Shown piece after piece: positions 50,758-59,677 of a stretch of 64,000 nucleotides of DNA. The notes beneath the pieces are model-generated. The model saw nothing but the letters and a program-made list of their open reading frames with translations. It was not told where the DNA came from and did no database searches. Source of the DNA: AWTP1-18 sp036504515 (GTDB taxonomy: Bacteria > Pseudomonadota > Gammaproteobacteria > Burkholderiales > Rhodocyclaceae); contig DASXVA010000005.1 in NCBI GenBank assembly GCA_036504515.1, forward strand, positions 4,088 through 68,087, given 5' to 3'. Numbering within the stretch: the first letter of the stretch is position 1; each line of letters opens with the position of its first letter. The position numbers were made by a program, and so were the translations under genes.

Positions 50758-51933
50758 ATGTTTGAAATTGAGGAAGTGGTGGACCCCAGTCCCGCCAATA
50801 CAACGATCATCAAGGTGATCGGTGTCGGCGGTGCCGGCGGTAACGCCGTAGAACACATGATCCGGGAAGGCGTGAATGGTGTGGAGTTCATCACCGTGAA
50901 CACCGATGCCCAGGCATTGCGCCATTCCGGCGCCAGCCAGAAGCTGCAACTGGGCCCCGGCCTGGGCGCTGGCGGCAAGCCCGGCAAGGCCCGTGAACTG
51001 GCAGAAGTCGACCGGGATCAGATCGCTGACTCTCTGCGCGGCGCCCACATGGCCTTCATTACGGCCGGTATGGGCGGCGGCACCGGTACCGGCGCTGCAC
51101 CTATCGTGGCGGAAGTGGCCAAGGAATTGGGCATTCTCACCGTGGCTGTGGTGACCAAGCCTTTTGAATTCGAAGGCAATCGCATGCGCTTGGCCGAAGA
51201 TGGCCTGAGTGAGCTTGCCCAGCACGTGGATTCCCTCATCGTCATCCTCAACGAAAAGTTGATGGAAGTGATGGGCGAGGACGTGGGCATGAAAGACGCC
51301 TTCAAGGCCGCTGACAACGTGCTGAAAAACGCCGTGGGCGGTATCGCCGAAATCATCAATGTACCCGGCCTGGTGAACGTCGACTTTGAAGACGTGCGCA
51401 CCGTGATGGGCGAAATGGGCAAGGCCATGATGGGCTCCTCCACCGCCGCCGGCGTTGATCGTGCCCGCATCGCCGCCGAACAGGCCGTGGCCAGCCCACT
51501 GCTGGAAGGCATCGAACTGTCCGGCGCCCGTGGCGTACTGGTAAATATCACTGCCAGCCACTCCTTGGGCATGAAGGAAGTCAAGGAAGTCATGAGTACC
51601 ATCCGCAACTACGCTGCGGAAGACTCTACCGTGATCTTCGGTACCGTGTTCGACGACGCCATGGAAGACAATCTGCGGGTTACCGTGGTTGCCACCGGTC
51701 TCGGCGGCAAAGTTGCCAAGAAGCAACCCGTGCTGACTCAGGTGCCCAACGTGACTTACGGTCTGCGTACCGGTACCGACAACATGGTGGTGGATGCCAC
51801 CATGGGCAGTACCGATGCGATGCCTTCCGTGTTGCACGGCCGTGGTGCCCGCAATGCAGCCGTGGAAGCCATGACTTCCAGCGGTATGGACAAGTACGAT
51901 ATTCCGGCCTTCCTGCGCAAACAGGCTGACTGA
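50758..51933 (+). CDS. ftsZ: Cell division protein FtsZ
   Basis: FtsZ is the tubulin-like GTPase that builds the Z ring. From the ATG at 50758 (TTGGAGG upstream) it has 391 residues. IKVIGVGGAGGNAVEHMI, the tubulin signature GGGTGTGAAP and the synergy loop NVDFEDVRTVM are intact; GIAEIINVPGLVN precedes it. The C-terminal peptide DKYDIPAFLRKQAD binds FtsA and ZipA-type partners. An in-frame ATG at 50743 is less well placed. A large hairpin terminator follows. Confidence 0.98.
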   Translation: MFEIEEVVDPSPANTTIIKVIGVGGAGGNAVEHMIREGVNGVEFITVNTDAQALRHSGASQKLQLGPGLGAGGKPGKARELAEVDRDQIADSLRGAHMAFITAGMGGGTGTGAAPIVAEVAKELGILTVAVVTKPFEFEGNRMRLAEDGLSELAQHVDSLIVILNEKLMEVMGEDVGMKDAFKAADNVLKNAVGGIAEIINVPGLVNVDFEDVRTVMGEMGKAMMGSSTAAGVDRARIAAEQAVASPLLEGIELSGARGVLVNITASHSLGMKEVKEVMSTIRNYAAEDSTVIFGTVFDDAMEDNLRVTVVATGLGGKVAKKQPVLTQVPNVTYGLRTGTDNMVVDATMGSTDAMPSVLHGRGARNAAVEAMTSSGMDKYDIPAFLRKQAD

Positions 51934-51949
51934 TTTCTCGTATCACCAG

Positions 51950-52011
51950 CAAACCCCGCGTCAGGGGGTGCGGCGGATCGCCTCCCGCCGTACAGCCTGA
52001 CGCGGGGTTTG
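51950..52011 (+). terminator. Large hairpin terminator after ftsZ
   Basis: CAAACCCCGCGTCAGG (51950-51965) pairs perfectly with 51996-52011 over 16 bases around a 30-base loop with its own inner stem (CGGCGG with CCGCCG). It ends in GGTTTG followed by TCTTTG. It likely ends the dcw transcript before lpxC, which has its own -10-like element. Confidence 0.72.
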
Positions 52012-52023
52012 TCTTTGCTGCAG

Positions 52024-52032
52024 TGCTACAAT
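52024..52032 (+). promoter_or_regulatory. Extended -10 promoter element before lpxC
   Basis: TGCTACAAT at 52024-52032 fits an extended -10 box (TG, one base, then TACAAT). It lies 28 bases before the lpxC ATG (52061) and after the ftsZ terminator, so lpxC can have its own promoter. No good -35 box is seen. Confidence 0.45.
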
Positions 52033-52060
52033 TGCGGCTAACTGACTGATTCCAATACCC

Positions 52061-52975
52061 ATGCTTAAACAACGCACTTTGAAGACTCTGGTTCGCACGA
52101 CGGGTGTCGGCCTGCACTCCGGTGCCAAGGTCACCTTGGTGCTGCGCCCAGCTGCCCCCGATACCGGCATTGTCTTTCATCGTGTTGATCTGGAACCCTG
52201 CGTAACCCTGAAGGCCGACCCTTTCGGCGTGGGTGATACGCGGATGGCATCCTGCCTGGAAAAGGATGGTGCCAAAGTGGGCACCGTCGAGCATCTGATG
52301 TCCGCCCTTGCAGGCTTGGGTATCGACAATGTGCATGTGGATGTGGACTCGGCAGAAATTCCCATCATGGACGGCTCAGCATCTCCCTTTGTGTATCTGC
52401 TGCAGTCGGCGGGCATTGAAGAGCAGAACGTTCCGAAGAAGTTCATCCGCGTGAAAAAGACCGTGGAGGTGAAGGAAGGTGACAAATGGGCCAAGCTGGA
52501 ACCCCATGACGGTTTCCGTTTGTCCTTTTCCATTGTCTTCAATCATCCGGCGGTAGATCAGACCGGCAACTTCACCACGGTGGACTTTGCCGACAACTCC
52601 TATATCCGCGAAGTGGCGCGGGCTCGCACCTTCGGCTTCACCCAGGATGTCGAAATGCTGCGGGAACAGGGTCTTGCCCTGGGCGGCAGCCTGGAAAACG
52701 CCATCGTGATGGACGAGTACCGGGTGCTCAATGCCGAAGGGCTGCGATATACCGACGAGTTCGTTAAACACAAGGTGCTGGATGCCGTCGGCGACCTTTA
52801 TCTGGCCGGTCACCCCTTGTTGGCAGCTTTTTCTGCCCACAAGTCCGGCCACGCCATGAACAACAAGCTGCTGCGAGCCCTGCTGGCAGATCAGTCTGCT
52901 TGGGAATTCGCGACCTTCGAGGATGAGGCGACGGCACCGGCAACGGTAGCCCATCTTTATCCTCAAGCGGCCTAG
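52061..52975 (+). CDS. lpxC: UDP-3-O-acyl-N-acetylglucosamine deacetylase
   Basis: LpxC catalyses the first committed step of lipid A synthesis. The 304-residue zinc enzyme starts MLKQRTLKTLVRTTGVGLHS. Zinc and catalytic residues appear in GTVEHLMSALAGLGIDNVH (metal His and Glu), IMDGSASPFVYLL and FVKHKVLDAVGDLYLAGHPL with AFSAHKSGHAMNN near the end. It follows ftsZ, as in E. coli, with a terminator and its own -10 box between. Confidence 0.97.
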   Translation: MLKQRTLKTLVRTTGVGLHSGAKVTLVLRPAAPDTGIVFHRVDLEPCVTLKADPFGVGDTRMASCLEKDGAKVGTVEHLMSALAGLGIDNVHVDVDSAEIPIMDGSASPFVYLLQSAGIEEQNVPKKFIRVKKTVEVKEGDKWAKLEPHDGFRLSFSIVFNHPAVDQTGNFTTVDFADNSYIREVARARTFGFTQDVEMLREQGLALGGSLENAIVMDEYRVLNAEGLRYTDEFVKHKVLDAVGDLYLAGHPLLAAFSAHKSGHAMNNKLLRALLADQSAWEFATFEDEATAPATVAHLYPQAA

Positions 52976-52986
52976 GGCATCTCGCC

Positions 52987-53169
52987 ATGTTCCTGCTGCG
53001 CATCGCCGGCTTTTTGACGGTGATTGCCGTAGCAGGCGGCATCCTCACTTATCTGCTGACCGGTAACCGTCGCTATTTGTTGCTGGCCGGGCGGGTGGCC
53101 AAGTGGGCATTGATCTTCGCCCTGCTTGTATTCGGTTTGATGTTTGCCGAGCGAGTGTTAGTTCTCTAG
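52987..53169 (+). CDS. Small two-span membrane protein of unknown function
   Basis: The 60-residue product is almost entirely two hydrophobic spans (LLRIAGFLTVIAVAGGILTY and WALIFALLVFGLMFA) joined by the basic loop TGNRRYLLLAGRVAK. It starts 11 bases after lpxC and so is probably cotranscribed with it. Its stop overlaps that of the convergent DUF721 gene by four bases. Short proteins of this sort occur beside lpxC in related bacteria, but I know no function. Confidence 0.65.
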   Translation: MFLLRIAGFLTVIAVAGGILTYLLTGNRRYLLLAGRVAKWALIFALLVFGLMFAERVLVL

Positions 53170-53612
53170 TCGGGTTTTCTGATCTTCACGTGACGGGTGA
53201 AATGCTCCAGTGCTTTCCTCAGGGGTGAGTCTGAGGGGAGTTGTGAGGACAGTTTTTCAAGGCCCTGTTTTGCAACATCTTTAAGGCTTCCTCCGGCAAT
53301 GGGGGGCGGCATGCGATGGGGTTCGGTGGGTTGCACTTTGACCTGTACTTCGTTAATCTCCGGCCCAATTTGACGGAAAACATCCGTCAATCGAGGTGCA
53401 ACCTGGCGGATTTTTACGGCTGCAGCACCGCTGCTGGCGTAGATGACAACAACGCCCTGCTTGAGATTGGCGACTCGGCCTGAACGAAGCAGCGCAGCAG
53501 GAACCGCCTTCTCATAGGCGCGCTGGAGTTGCAGTAAACGACCAACTTGAGCCGTATACCGGGCCAGACCCGAATCGGTTTTAATGAATTTGCCCAGACT
53601 GTTGGCGGCCAT
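53166..53612 (-). CDS. DUF721-family protein, DciA-like
   Basis: The 148-residue product matches the DUF721 family, whose member DciA is the ancestral loader of the replicative helicase DnaB. The KH-like N-domain shows LQRAYEKAVPAALLRSGRVA and KQGVVVIYASSGAAAVKIRQ; the C-terminal part is low-complexity and basic. DciA lies near secA in many proteobacteria, consistent with its location here. A DciA role is inferred from family and context. Confidence 0.82.
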   Translation of the reverse strand: MAANSLGKFIKTDSGLARYTAQVGRLLQLQRAYEKAVPAALLRSGRVANLKQGVVVIYASSGAAAVKIRQVAPRLTDVFRQIGPEINEVQVKVQPTEPHRMPPPIAGGSLKDVAKQGLEKLSSQLPSDSPLRKALEHFTRHVKIRKPD

Positions 53613-53671
53613 ATAAACAGTAAAAGTTCGAAGAGTTTTCTTCGAAGCTGAATTACGAGAGAGGAACAGTT

Positions 53672-54607
53672 TTGCACATTATTCTCGTCTCAAACCGGCT
53701 GACGACAGCCAGAACCATTTCTCTGACACCTTTGCGTGTTCTTGTGCTACTGATTGTTTTGACTCTCGGCTTGATGAGTCTTTCATCTCTCTTTTCTTAT
53801 CTGACCGTCCGCTACGCTGCCGAGGTTCGCCATCCCTTTCTGCAAACATTGATTCGCGCCGTGACGCTGCAAGAAAACCAGCGGAGGGAAGAATATGTGA
53901 AGGAAAACCTCAAGGTCATGGCAACCAAACTGGGGGAAATGCAGGCCCAGATTACCCGCCTCGACTCCCTGGGGGACCGTCTTGCCGTTCAGTCCGGGAT
54001 TAAGCCTTCTGATATCAAAAATGGGCAGAGCAAGGCCGGGCAAGGTGGCCCGTTGTTGTTGCCTGCCGATCTTAGTGCTGAAGAGTTGCAAAAAGCAGTA
54101 GAGGCCTTGGCGCTGCAAGTGGAAGCCAGAACCGACACGCTGACCATGATTGAGTCCGAGGTATTTGAGCAGCGCATCCGCAAGAATTTTTTGCCGACAA
54201 CCTTGCCGATCAACATGCAATGGAACGCCTCTGCCTTCGGTTGGCGGGTGGATCCCTTCACTGGTCTGAGGGCCATGCATGAAGGGGTGGATTTCCCTTC
54301 ACCTGTGGGAACGCCTGTGATGGCGGCTGCTTCTGGAATCGTGATCACTTCTGAGTGGCATCCCGAGTACGGCAACATGGTTGAAATCGACCACGGTAAT
54401 GAAATGACCACCCGTTACGCCCATGCTTCCAAACTGGTCGCCAAAGTGGGGGAAGTGGTCAAACGTGGTCAGAAAATTGCAGAAGTGGGCTCCACGGGCC
54501 GCTCGACAGGACCTCATTTGCACTTTGAGGTCCGCTTCCGTGGTGTGGCACAGAACCCTAACCGCTTCCTTGAGGCCGCTCAGGCCAGTGCGGTGGCTAG
54601 CCGATAA
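53672..54607 (+). CDS. M23-family (LytM) metallopeptidase or divisome activator
   Basis: The 311-residue protein has an N-terminal span (VLVLLIVLTLGLMSLSSLFS, residues 16-40), a coiled coil (residues about 65-160), and a C-terminal LytM domain with HEGVDFPSPVGTPVMA, then GNMVEIDHGN, RYAHASKL and HLHFEVR. The zinc ligands (H-x3-D and HLH) are intact, so it should be an active peptidoglycan endopeptidase. It starts at TTG (53672) behind AGAGGAAC. It lies between the DciA-like gene and secA, a common order in Betaproteobacteria. Confidence 0.9.
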   Translation: MHIILVSNRLTTARTISLTPLRVLVLLIVLTLGLMSLSSLFSYLTVRYAAEVRHPFLQTLIRAVTLQENQRREEYVKENLKVMATKLGEMQAQITRLDSLGDRLAVQSGIKPSDIKNGQSKAGQGGPLLLPADLSAEELQKAVEALALQVEARTDTLTMIESEVFEQRIRKNFLPTTLPINMQWNASAFGWRVDPFTGLRAMHEGVDFPSPVGTPVMAAASGIVITSEWHPEYGNMVEIDHGNEMTTRYAHASKLVAKVGEVVKRGQKIAEVGSTGRSTGPHLHFEVRFRGVAQNPNRFLEAAQASAVASR

Positions 54608-54616
54608 GCCCTTGAC

Positions 54617-54637
54617 GGGGCAGGAAGACTCTGCCCC
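54617..54637 (+). terminator. Short hairpin between the M23 gene and secA
   Basis: GGGGCAG (54617-54623) pairs with CTGCCCC (54631-54637) around GAAGACT. No T-run follows, so its strength as a terminator is doubtful. Confidence 0.4.
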
Positions 54638-54639
54638 CA

Positions 54640-54648
54640 TGCTAAAAT
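54640..54648 (+). promoter_or_regulatory. Extended -10 promoter element before secA
   Basis: TGCTAAAAT (54640-54648) is an extended -10 box (TG, one base, then TAAAAT). It lies 30 bases before the secA ATG. No clear -35 box fits; TTGACG at 54612 is too far. Confidence 0.45.
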
Positions 54649-54678
54649 CGCCTCTTTTCTCAAGCTGGCGGATTCCTG

Positions 54679-57402
54679 ATGCTTACGGGCTTTCTCAAGA
54701 AGATTTTCGGCAGTCGCAACGAGCGGCTGCTGCGGCAATACCGCGGCACTGTCGCCCGCATCAATACCCTGGAACCGGCCATGGAGGCCCTCTCCGACGA
54801 ACAGCTCGCCGCCAAAACGGTGGAGTTCAAGGAGCGCTACGCTCAGGGTGAATCCCTCGACGACCTGCTGCCCGAAGCTTTTGCCGTGGTCCGCGAGGCC
54901 GGTAAGCGCGTTTTGGGCATGCGTCACTTCGATGTCCAGTTGCTGGGGGGCATGGTCCTACACTACGGCAAGATCGCAGAAATGCGTACCGGTGAAGGCA
55001 AAACCCTGGTGGCTACACTGCCTTCCTACCTCAATGCCATTTCCGGCAAGGGCGTGCATGTCATTACCGTCAATGACTACCTGGCCAAGCGTGATGCGGA
55101 GTGGATGAGCCGTCTGCATGGCTTCCTCGGCCTGACGGTGGGTGTGAATCTGTCCCAAATGGCCCATGATGCCAAGCAGGCCGCCTATGCTGCGGACATC
55201 ACCTACGGCACCAACAACGAATTCGGTTTCGATTACCTGCGGGACAACATGGTCTATTCGGCCGGCGAGCGAGTGCAGCGTGCGCTGAACTTTGCCATCG
55301 TCGATGAAGTGGACTCCATCCTGATCGACGAAGCCCGGACACCGCTGATCATCTCCGGTCAGGCGGAAGACCATACCGATCTTTATCTCAAGCTCAATGC
55401 CGTACCACCACTGCTGACTGTGGGCGAGGCGGCTCAGAACGAAGGTGAGCAGGACACCGGCGACTACACGGTAGACCTCAAGTCCCATCAGGTTTTGTTG
55501 ACGGAAGAAGGCCACGAAAAGGCCGAGCAGATTCTTGCCCGCTTGGGTTTGCTGCCCGAGGGCAGCAGCCTTTACGAACCGGCCAACATCCTGCTGGTGC
55601 ATCACCTCTACGCCGCCCTGCGTGCCCACAGCCTGTTCCACAAGGATCAGCACTACGTGGTGCAGGAAGGCGAAATCATCATCGTTGATGAATTCACCGG
55701 CCGCCTCATGTCCGGCCGCCGCTGGTCCGATGGCCTGCATCAGGCAGTGGAAGCCAAGGAAGGCGTACACATCCAGGCCGAGAATCAGACCCTGGCCTCG
55801 ATTACCTTCCAGAACTACTTCCGCATGTACGGCAAGCTGGCCGGCATGACGGGTACGGCGGATACGGAAGCCTACGAATTCCATCAAATTTATGCATTGG
55901 AAACGGTGGTTATTCCTACCCACCGTCCGCCCCAGCGCAAGGATGAGAATGACCAGATTTACCGTACTGCTGTAGAAAAGCACGCAGCCATCGTTGCCGA
56001 TATTCGTGGCTGCCATGAGCGTGGTCAGCCGGTGCTGGTGGGGACAACCTCCATCGAAAATTCCGAACTGCTGTCCGAGTTGCTCAAGCGCGAGAAGTTG
56101 CCCCATCAGGTACTCAACGCCAAGCAACATGCCCGGGAAGCCGAGATCGTGGCTCAGGCCGGCAGCCCTGGCATGATCACCATTGCCACCAATATGGCCG
56201 GTCGCGGTACCGACATCGTGCTGGGCGGCAATGTAGAAAAGGATCTGGACACGATCCGCGAAGATGCCAGCCTTTCTGTGGCCGAGAAGGAACAACGTTC
56301 CGCTGCCCGCAAGATTGAATGGCAGAAGATTCACGATCAGGTGCTTGCTGCTGGCGGTCTGCACATCATTGGTTCTGAGCGTCACGAATCTCGCCGCATC
56401 GACAATCAGTTGCGGGGCCGTTCCGGTCGTCAGGGTGACCCGGGTTCTTCCCGTTTCTATCTGTCCCTGGAAGATTCGTTGCTGAAAATTTTTGCTGGCG
56501 AACGCCTGAACGCCATCATGATTCGCCTCAAGATGCCTGAAGGCGAAGCAATCGAGCATCCCATCGTCAATCGCTCTCTGGAGTCCGCCCAACGCAAGGT
56601 GGAACAGCGCAACTTCGACATCCGCAAGCAATTGCTGGAATACGATGATGTGGCCAACGACCAGCGCAAGGTGATCTACCAGCAGCGCAACGAGCTGCTC
56701 GAAACCGACGACATTTCAGAAACCGTGGTTGCCATGCGTCAGGGCCTGCTGCACGATACTTTCCGCCTGTACGTTCCGGCGGAAAGCGTTGAAGAGCAGT
56801 GGGACATCCATGGCCTCGAAACAGCCTTGGCGGGTGAACTGCAGTTGAAGCTGCCCGTTGCGGAATGGGTCAAGGCCGAGCCGCAGCTGGGTGAAGATGA
56901 TCTGCTCACCCGCATCCTCAAGGCCGCCGATGATGCTTATGCGGCAAAGACCGAGCGAGTCGACCTGGCTGCTTGGCAGGGCTTTGAACGTAACGTGATG
57001 TTGCAGAGCCTGGACACCCATTGGCGCGAACATCTTTCCGCTCTCGACCATTTGCGCCAGGGCATTCATCTGCGCGGCTATGCCCAGAAGAATCCCAAGC
57101 AAGAATACAAGCGGGAGTCCTTCGAACTGTTTGAAGGTCTGCTGAATTCCGTGCGGTCTGACGTTACCCGTCTGTTGATGACGGTGGAAATCCGCTCCGA
57201 AGAGCAGATCGAGGAAGCCGAGCAAAGCCATCCCGGTGTCGAGAACGTGCAGTATCACCATGCCGATTACGACGAAGCCCTGGGGACGGCGGAAGAAAAA
57301 ACGCCGCAACCGGTTCAGGCCGGACCCAAGGTCAGTCGTAATGACCCCTGCCCCTGCGGCAGTGGCAAGAAGTACAAGCACTGCCACGGCAAGCTGGCGT
57401 GA
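54679..57402 (+). CDS. secA: Preprotein translocase ATPase SecA
   Basis: SecA is the motor that pushes preproteins through SecY. The 907-residue protein has Walker A EMRTGEGKTLVATLPSYL, VDEVDSILIDEARTPLIIS (DEAD-type), the preprotein-binding domain, GRGTDIVLGGNVEKDL and the motif-VI region QLRGRSGRQGDPGSSRF. The C-terminus has the zinc site CPCGSGKKYKHC that binds SecB. It is full length and ends at a small hairpin. Confidence 0.98.
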   Translation: MLTGFLKKIFGSRNERLLRQYRGTVARINTLEPAMEALSDEQLAAKTVEFKERYAQGESLDDLLPEAFAVVREAGKRVLGMRHFDVQLLGGMVLHYGKIAEMRTGEGKTLVATLPSYLNAISGKGVHVITVNDYLAKRDAEWMSRLHGFLGLTVGVNLSQMAHDAKQAAYAADITYGTNNEFGFDYLRDNMVYSAGERVQRALNFAIVDEVDSILIDEARTPLIISGQAEDHTDLYLKLNAVPPLLTVGEAAQNEGEQDTGDYTVDLKSHQVLLTEEGHEKAEQILARLGLLPEGSSLYEPANILLVHHLYAALRAHSLFHKDQHYVVQEGEIIIVDEFTGRLMSGRRWSDGLHQAVEAKEGVHIQAENQTLASITFQNYFRMYGKLAGMTGTADTEAYEFHQIYALETVVIPTHRPPQRKDENDQIYRTAVEKHAAIVADIRGCHERGQPVLVGTTSIENSELLSELLKREKLPHQVLNAKQHAREAEIVAQAGSPGMITIATNMAGRGTDIVLGGNVEKDLDTIREDASLSVAEKEQRSAARKIEWQKIHDQVLAAGGLHIIGSERHESRRIDNQLRGRSGRQGDPGSSRFYLSLEDSLLKIFAGERLNAIMIRLKMPEGEAIEHPIVNRSLESAQRKVEQRNFDIRKQLLEYDDVANDQRKVIYQQRNELLETDDISETVVAMRQGLLHDTFRLYVPAESVEEQWDIHGLETALAGELQLKLPVAEWVKAEPQLGEDDLLTRILKAADDAYAAKTERVDLAAWQGFERNVMLQSLDTHWREHLSALDHLRQGIHLRGYAQKNPKQEYKRESFELFEGLLNSVRSDVTRLLMTVEIRSEEQIEEAEQSHPGVENVQYHHADYDEALGTAEEKTPQPVQAGPKVSRNDPCPCGSGKKYKHCHGKLA

Positions 57403-57409
57403 TGTGACA

Positions 57410-57434
57410 ACAAGGCGGGCAATGCCCGCCTTGT
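57410..57434 (+). terminator. Perfect hairpin after secA
   Basis: ACAAGGCGGGC (57410-57420) and GCCCGCCTTGT (57424-57434) are perfect arms around AAT, starting 8 bases after the secA stop. No T-run follows, so termination may need Rho or be partial. Confidence 0.6.
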
Positions 57435-57448
57435 GACGAGAGGATCCC

Positions 57449-58465
57449 ATGAGTCGCCACCCCCTTACTACCATTCAGGAGGACGAAAACTCGATCCTCA
57501 TCCTCGACCAGACCAAGCTGCCGGCAGAACCGGTGCTGGTTCGTTTGAATAACCTGGAGGATGCGGCTGAAGCCATTCGGGTCATGCAGGTGAGGGGCGC
57601 GCCTTTGATCGGCGCCACGGCCGCCTACGGTGTTGCACTTGGTTTGATCGGTGGGGCGGAGAATGACCGGCTGGAAGAAGTTCTCTCCACCTTGGCAGCG
57701 ACTCGACCCACCGCCGTGAATCTGCACTGGGCTCTGGATCGCATGGCCCATCTGCTGCGCCCGCTGGCGCCCGCTGCCCGTGGCCTAGCCGCCTGGCAGG
57801 AGGCCCGCGCGATTGCTGAGTTTGATCGCAAAGCCAATGCCGCTATTGGTCAGCACGGTCTGCCGCTATTGAAGGCCTCCGTTCAGGGCGGCCCGACTTG
57901 GGAGCGGCCCATCAATGTCATGACCCATTGCAATGCAGGTTGGCTTGCCACCGTTGCCCATGGGACAGCTTTGGCTCCGGTGTATGCCGCCCATGCAGAG
58001 CGCACTCCCCTCCATATTTGGGTTTCCGAAACACGTCCCCGTAACCAGGGCCTGCTCACCGAATGGGAGCTGCGACAAGGCGGCGTGCCCCATACCCTGA
58101 TTGCCGACAATGCCGCCGGCTTGTTGGTGATGCAGGGCCGGGTAGATTGCATCATTGTCGGCGCCGACCGGATTGCGGCCAATGGGGATACCGCCAACAA
58201 GGTGGGTACCTATCTCAAAGCCCTGGCGGCCAAAGCTCACGGCATACCCTTTTACGTTGCTGCGCCGGTTTCCACCATCGACTTTGCCTGCGCCGAAGGG
58301 GCACTGATTCCCATTGAGGAACGCAGCAGCAGCGAATTGGGTATCAGTACCGCCGTTCCCGTCGCCAACCCCGCCTTCGATGTGACGCCAGCCAGTCTGA
58401 TCACGGCCATCATTACGGAGCGTGGCGCTTTCGCACCGCAGCAGTTGGCGCAACTCAAGTCGTGA
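57449..58465 (+). CDS. mtnA: S-methyl-5-thioribose-1-phosphate isomerase
   Basis: MtnA opens 5-methylthioribose 1-phosphate to the ribulose form in salvage of methylthioadenosine. The 338-residue protein has the family start, MQVRGAPLIGATAAYGVALG near residue 47, the catalytic Cys in VMTHCNAGWL and the catalytic Asp in VGADRIAANGDTANKVGTY, then PFYVAAPVSTIDFACAEG. It ends GTGA, overlapping the next gene's start. The classical mtnB/C/D genes are not nearby. Confidence 0.95.
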   Translation: MSRHPLTTIQEDENSILILDQTKLPAEPVLVRLNNLEDAAEAIRVMQVRGAPLIGATAAYGVALGLIGGAENDRLEEVLSTLAATRPTAVNLHWALDRMAHLLRPLAPAARGLAAWQEARAIAEFDRKANAAIGQHGLPLLKASVQGGPTWERPINVMTHCNAGWLATVAHGTALAPVYAAHAERTPLHIWVSETRPRNQGLLTEWELRQGGVPHTLIADNAAGLLVMQGRVDCIIVGADRIAANGDTANKVGTYLKALAAKAHGIPFYVAAPVSTIDFACAEGALIPIEERSSSELGISTAVPVANPAFDVTPASLITAIITERGAFAPQQLAQLKS

Positions 58466-59097
58466 GCGAAATACTTCTCAAGGCTCAGGTGCTGGCAACG
58501 GCCCGGGCCATGAATGCTTCCGGGATCAATCGCGGTTCGGCAGGGAATGTCAGTGTTCGCAGTGACGATGGTTTCATCATCACCCCCACCGGCATGGCCT
58601 ATGGAGGCTGCACCGAGGACGACATGGTTTTTGTCGGACTTGATGGCACGGTACGTGGGCAGCGCAAGCCCTCTTCGGAATGGCGCTTTCACCGCGACAT
58701 CTACGCCGCCAGGCCCGAGGCCGGTGCCATCATCCATACCCACTCTCCCTTTGCGACCAGCCTCGCCTGCATGGAAGCGGAGATCGGCCCCTTTCATTAC
58801 ATGATTGCCCGCTTTGGCGGTAAGACGGTGCGTTGCGCCGCCTATGCCACCTTCGGTTCCCAGGTTTTGTCCGATGCCATGCTTGAAGCGCTGACCGAGC
58901 GCAGCGCCTGCCTGATGGCTCACCATGGCATGGTGGTCTTCGGCCCAGATGTGGACAAAACCCTAGACCTAGCCGTGGAACTGGAAACTCTCTGCGAACA
59001 GTATTGGCGCGTGCTGCAAATCGGTGGTCCCAAGCTGATCGCTGATGACGAGATGGATCGGGTACTGGAAAAGTTCAAGTCCTACGGCCAGCAGTAG
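58462..59097 (+). CDS. Class II aldolase/adducin-family enzyme, probable 5-methylthioribulose-1-phosphate aldolase
   Basis: The 211-residue product belongs to the fuculose-aldolase group: SAGNVSVRSDDGFIITPTGM, the catalytic acid and metal site in KPSSEWRFHRDIYAARPEAG, metal His-x-His in IIHTHSPFATSLA, and AHHGMVVFG. It starts at GTG (58462) overlapping mtnA. In the described DHAP shunt, MtnA followed by an aldolase of this kind (Ald2) splits methylthioribulose 1-phosphate to DHAP and methylthioacetaldehyde. The fused gene order fits that role; the substrate is inferred. Confidence 0.85.
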   Translation: MSEILLKAQVLATARAMNASGINRGSAGNVSVRSDDGFIITPTGMAYGGCTEDDMVFVGLDGTVRGQRKPSSEWRFHRDIYAARPEAGAIIHTHSPFATSLACMEAEIGPFHYMIARFGGKTVRCAAYATFGSQVLSDAMLEALTERSACLMAHHGMVVFGPDVDKTLDLAVELETLCEQYWRVLQIGGPKLIADDEMDRVLEKFKSYGQQ

Positions 59098-59227
59098 CCG
59101 CCAGTACAGGCAAGCCTCGCTAGGGCTTGGCGAATATCGTTAGCAGAATTTCGTATTCAGGCTTTATGCCGGAGTCGAGTACCTTGCGGGATCAAGTTAT
59201 CCCTAGCAATATCCCAAGGAGACTCCC

Positions 59228-59656
59228 ATGCGACTTCATTTCTTGCGTCTGACCAGTGTGGTTTTAGCCGGTGCTTTGTTTGCCCTGAGTGCCGTTGCCG
59301 CCGACAAATTGAAGGTGGTGTATCACGTCACCGAACTGGAAAAAGTGCCCTTCGTTCTCAGCAATATCGAGAACCACATCAAGGGTGTCGGTGGGCCGGG
59401 CAATGTGGAAATCGTCCTCGTCGCCCACGGCCCCGCTCTCAAGGCCTTTGAAAAGAAGAAGGCCGAACCAAAATTACTGGAACGGATTACCGGCTTGCGC
59501 AACAGCGGGATCGAGCTTGATGCCTGCGGCAATACCCTGAAGGCAGAGCAACTAACCCTGGACGATCTCCCCGAAGGCTTTGTCCGTATTGATCAGGGCG
59601 GTGTCGTTCGCATTGCCGAACTACAGCATCAGGGCTACATCTACATCCGTCCCTGA
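59228..59656 (+). CDS. Exported DsrE/DsrF-like protein
   Basis: The 142-residue product has a signal peptide (SVVLAGALFALSAVAA, cut near residue 24) and a DsrE-like alpha/beta fold: KLKVVYHVTELEKVPFVLSN, VEIVLVAHGPALKAF and the Cys of LDACGNTLKAEQL. DsrE-like proteins move or bind sulfur through a conserved Cys; one is kept here. An AAGGAGAC site precedes the ATG. Its target is unknown. It converges on trpC. Confidence 0.82.
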   Translation: MRLHFLRLTSVVLAGALFALSAVAADKLKVVYHVTELEKVPFVLSNIENHIKGVGGPGNVEIVLVAHGPALKAFEKKKAEPKLLERITGLRNSGIELDACGNTLKAEQLTLDDLPEGFVRIDQGGVVRIAELQHQGYIYIRP

Positions 59657-59677
59657 TCAGATCAGGGACGCGGCGGC

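Noticed and set aside
54612..54648. Full -35/-10 promoter for secA using TTGACG at 54612
   Set aside because: The distance to TAAAAT is 25 bases, too long for a sigma70 promoter; only an extended -10 element is supported.
54958..56631. 557-codon open frame on the minus strand opposite secA
   Set aside because: It lies wholly inside secA, has no recognisable domains and arises from the codon bias of the GC-rich sense gene. The same holds for long antisense frames opposite uvrA (12178-13353) and the ABC binding-protein gene (16839-18086).
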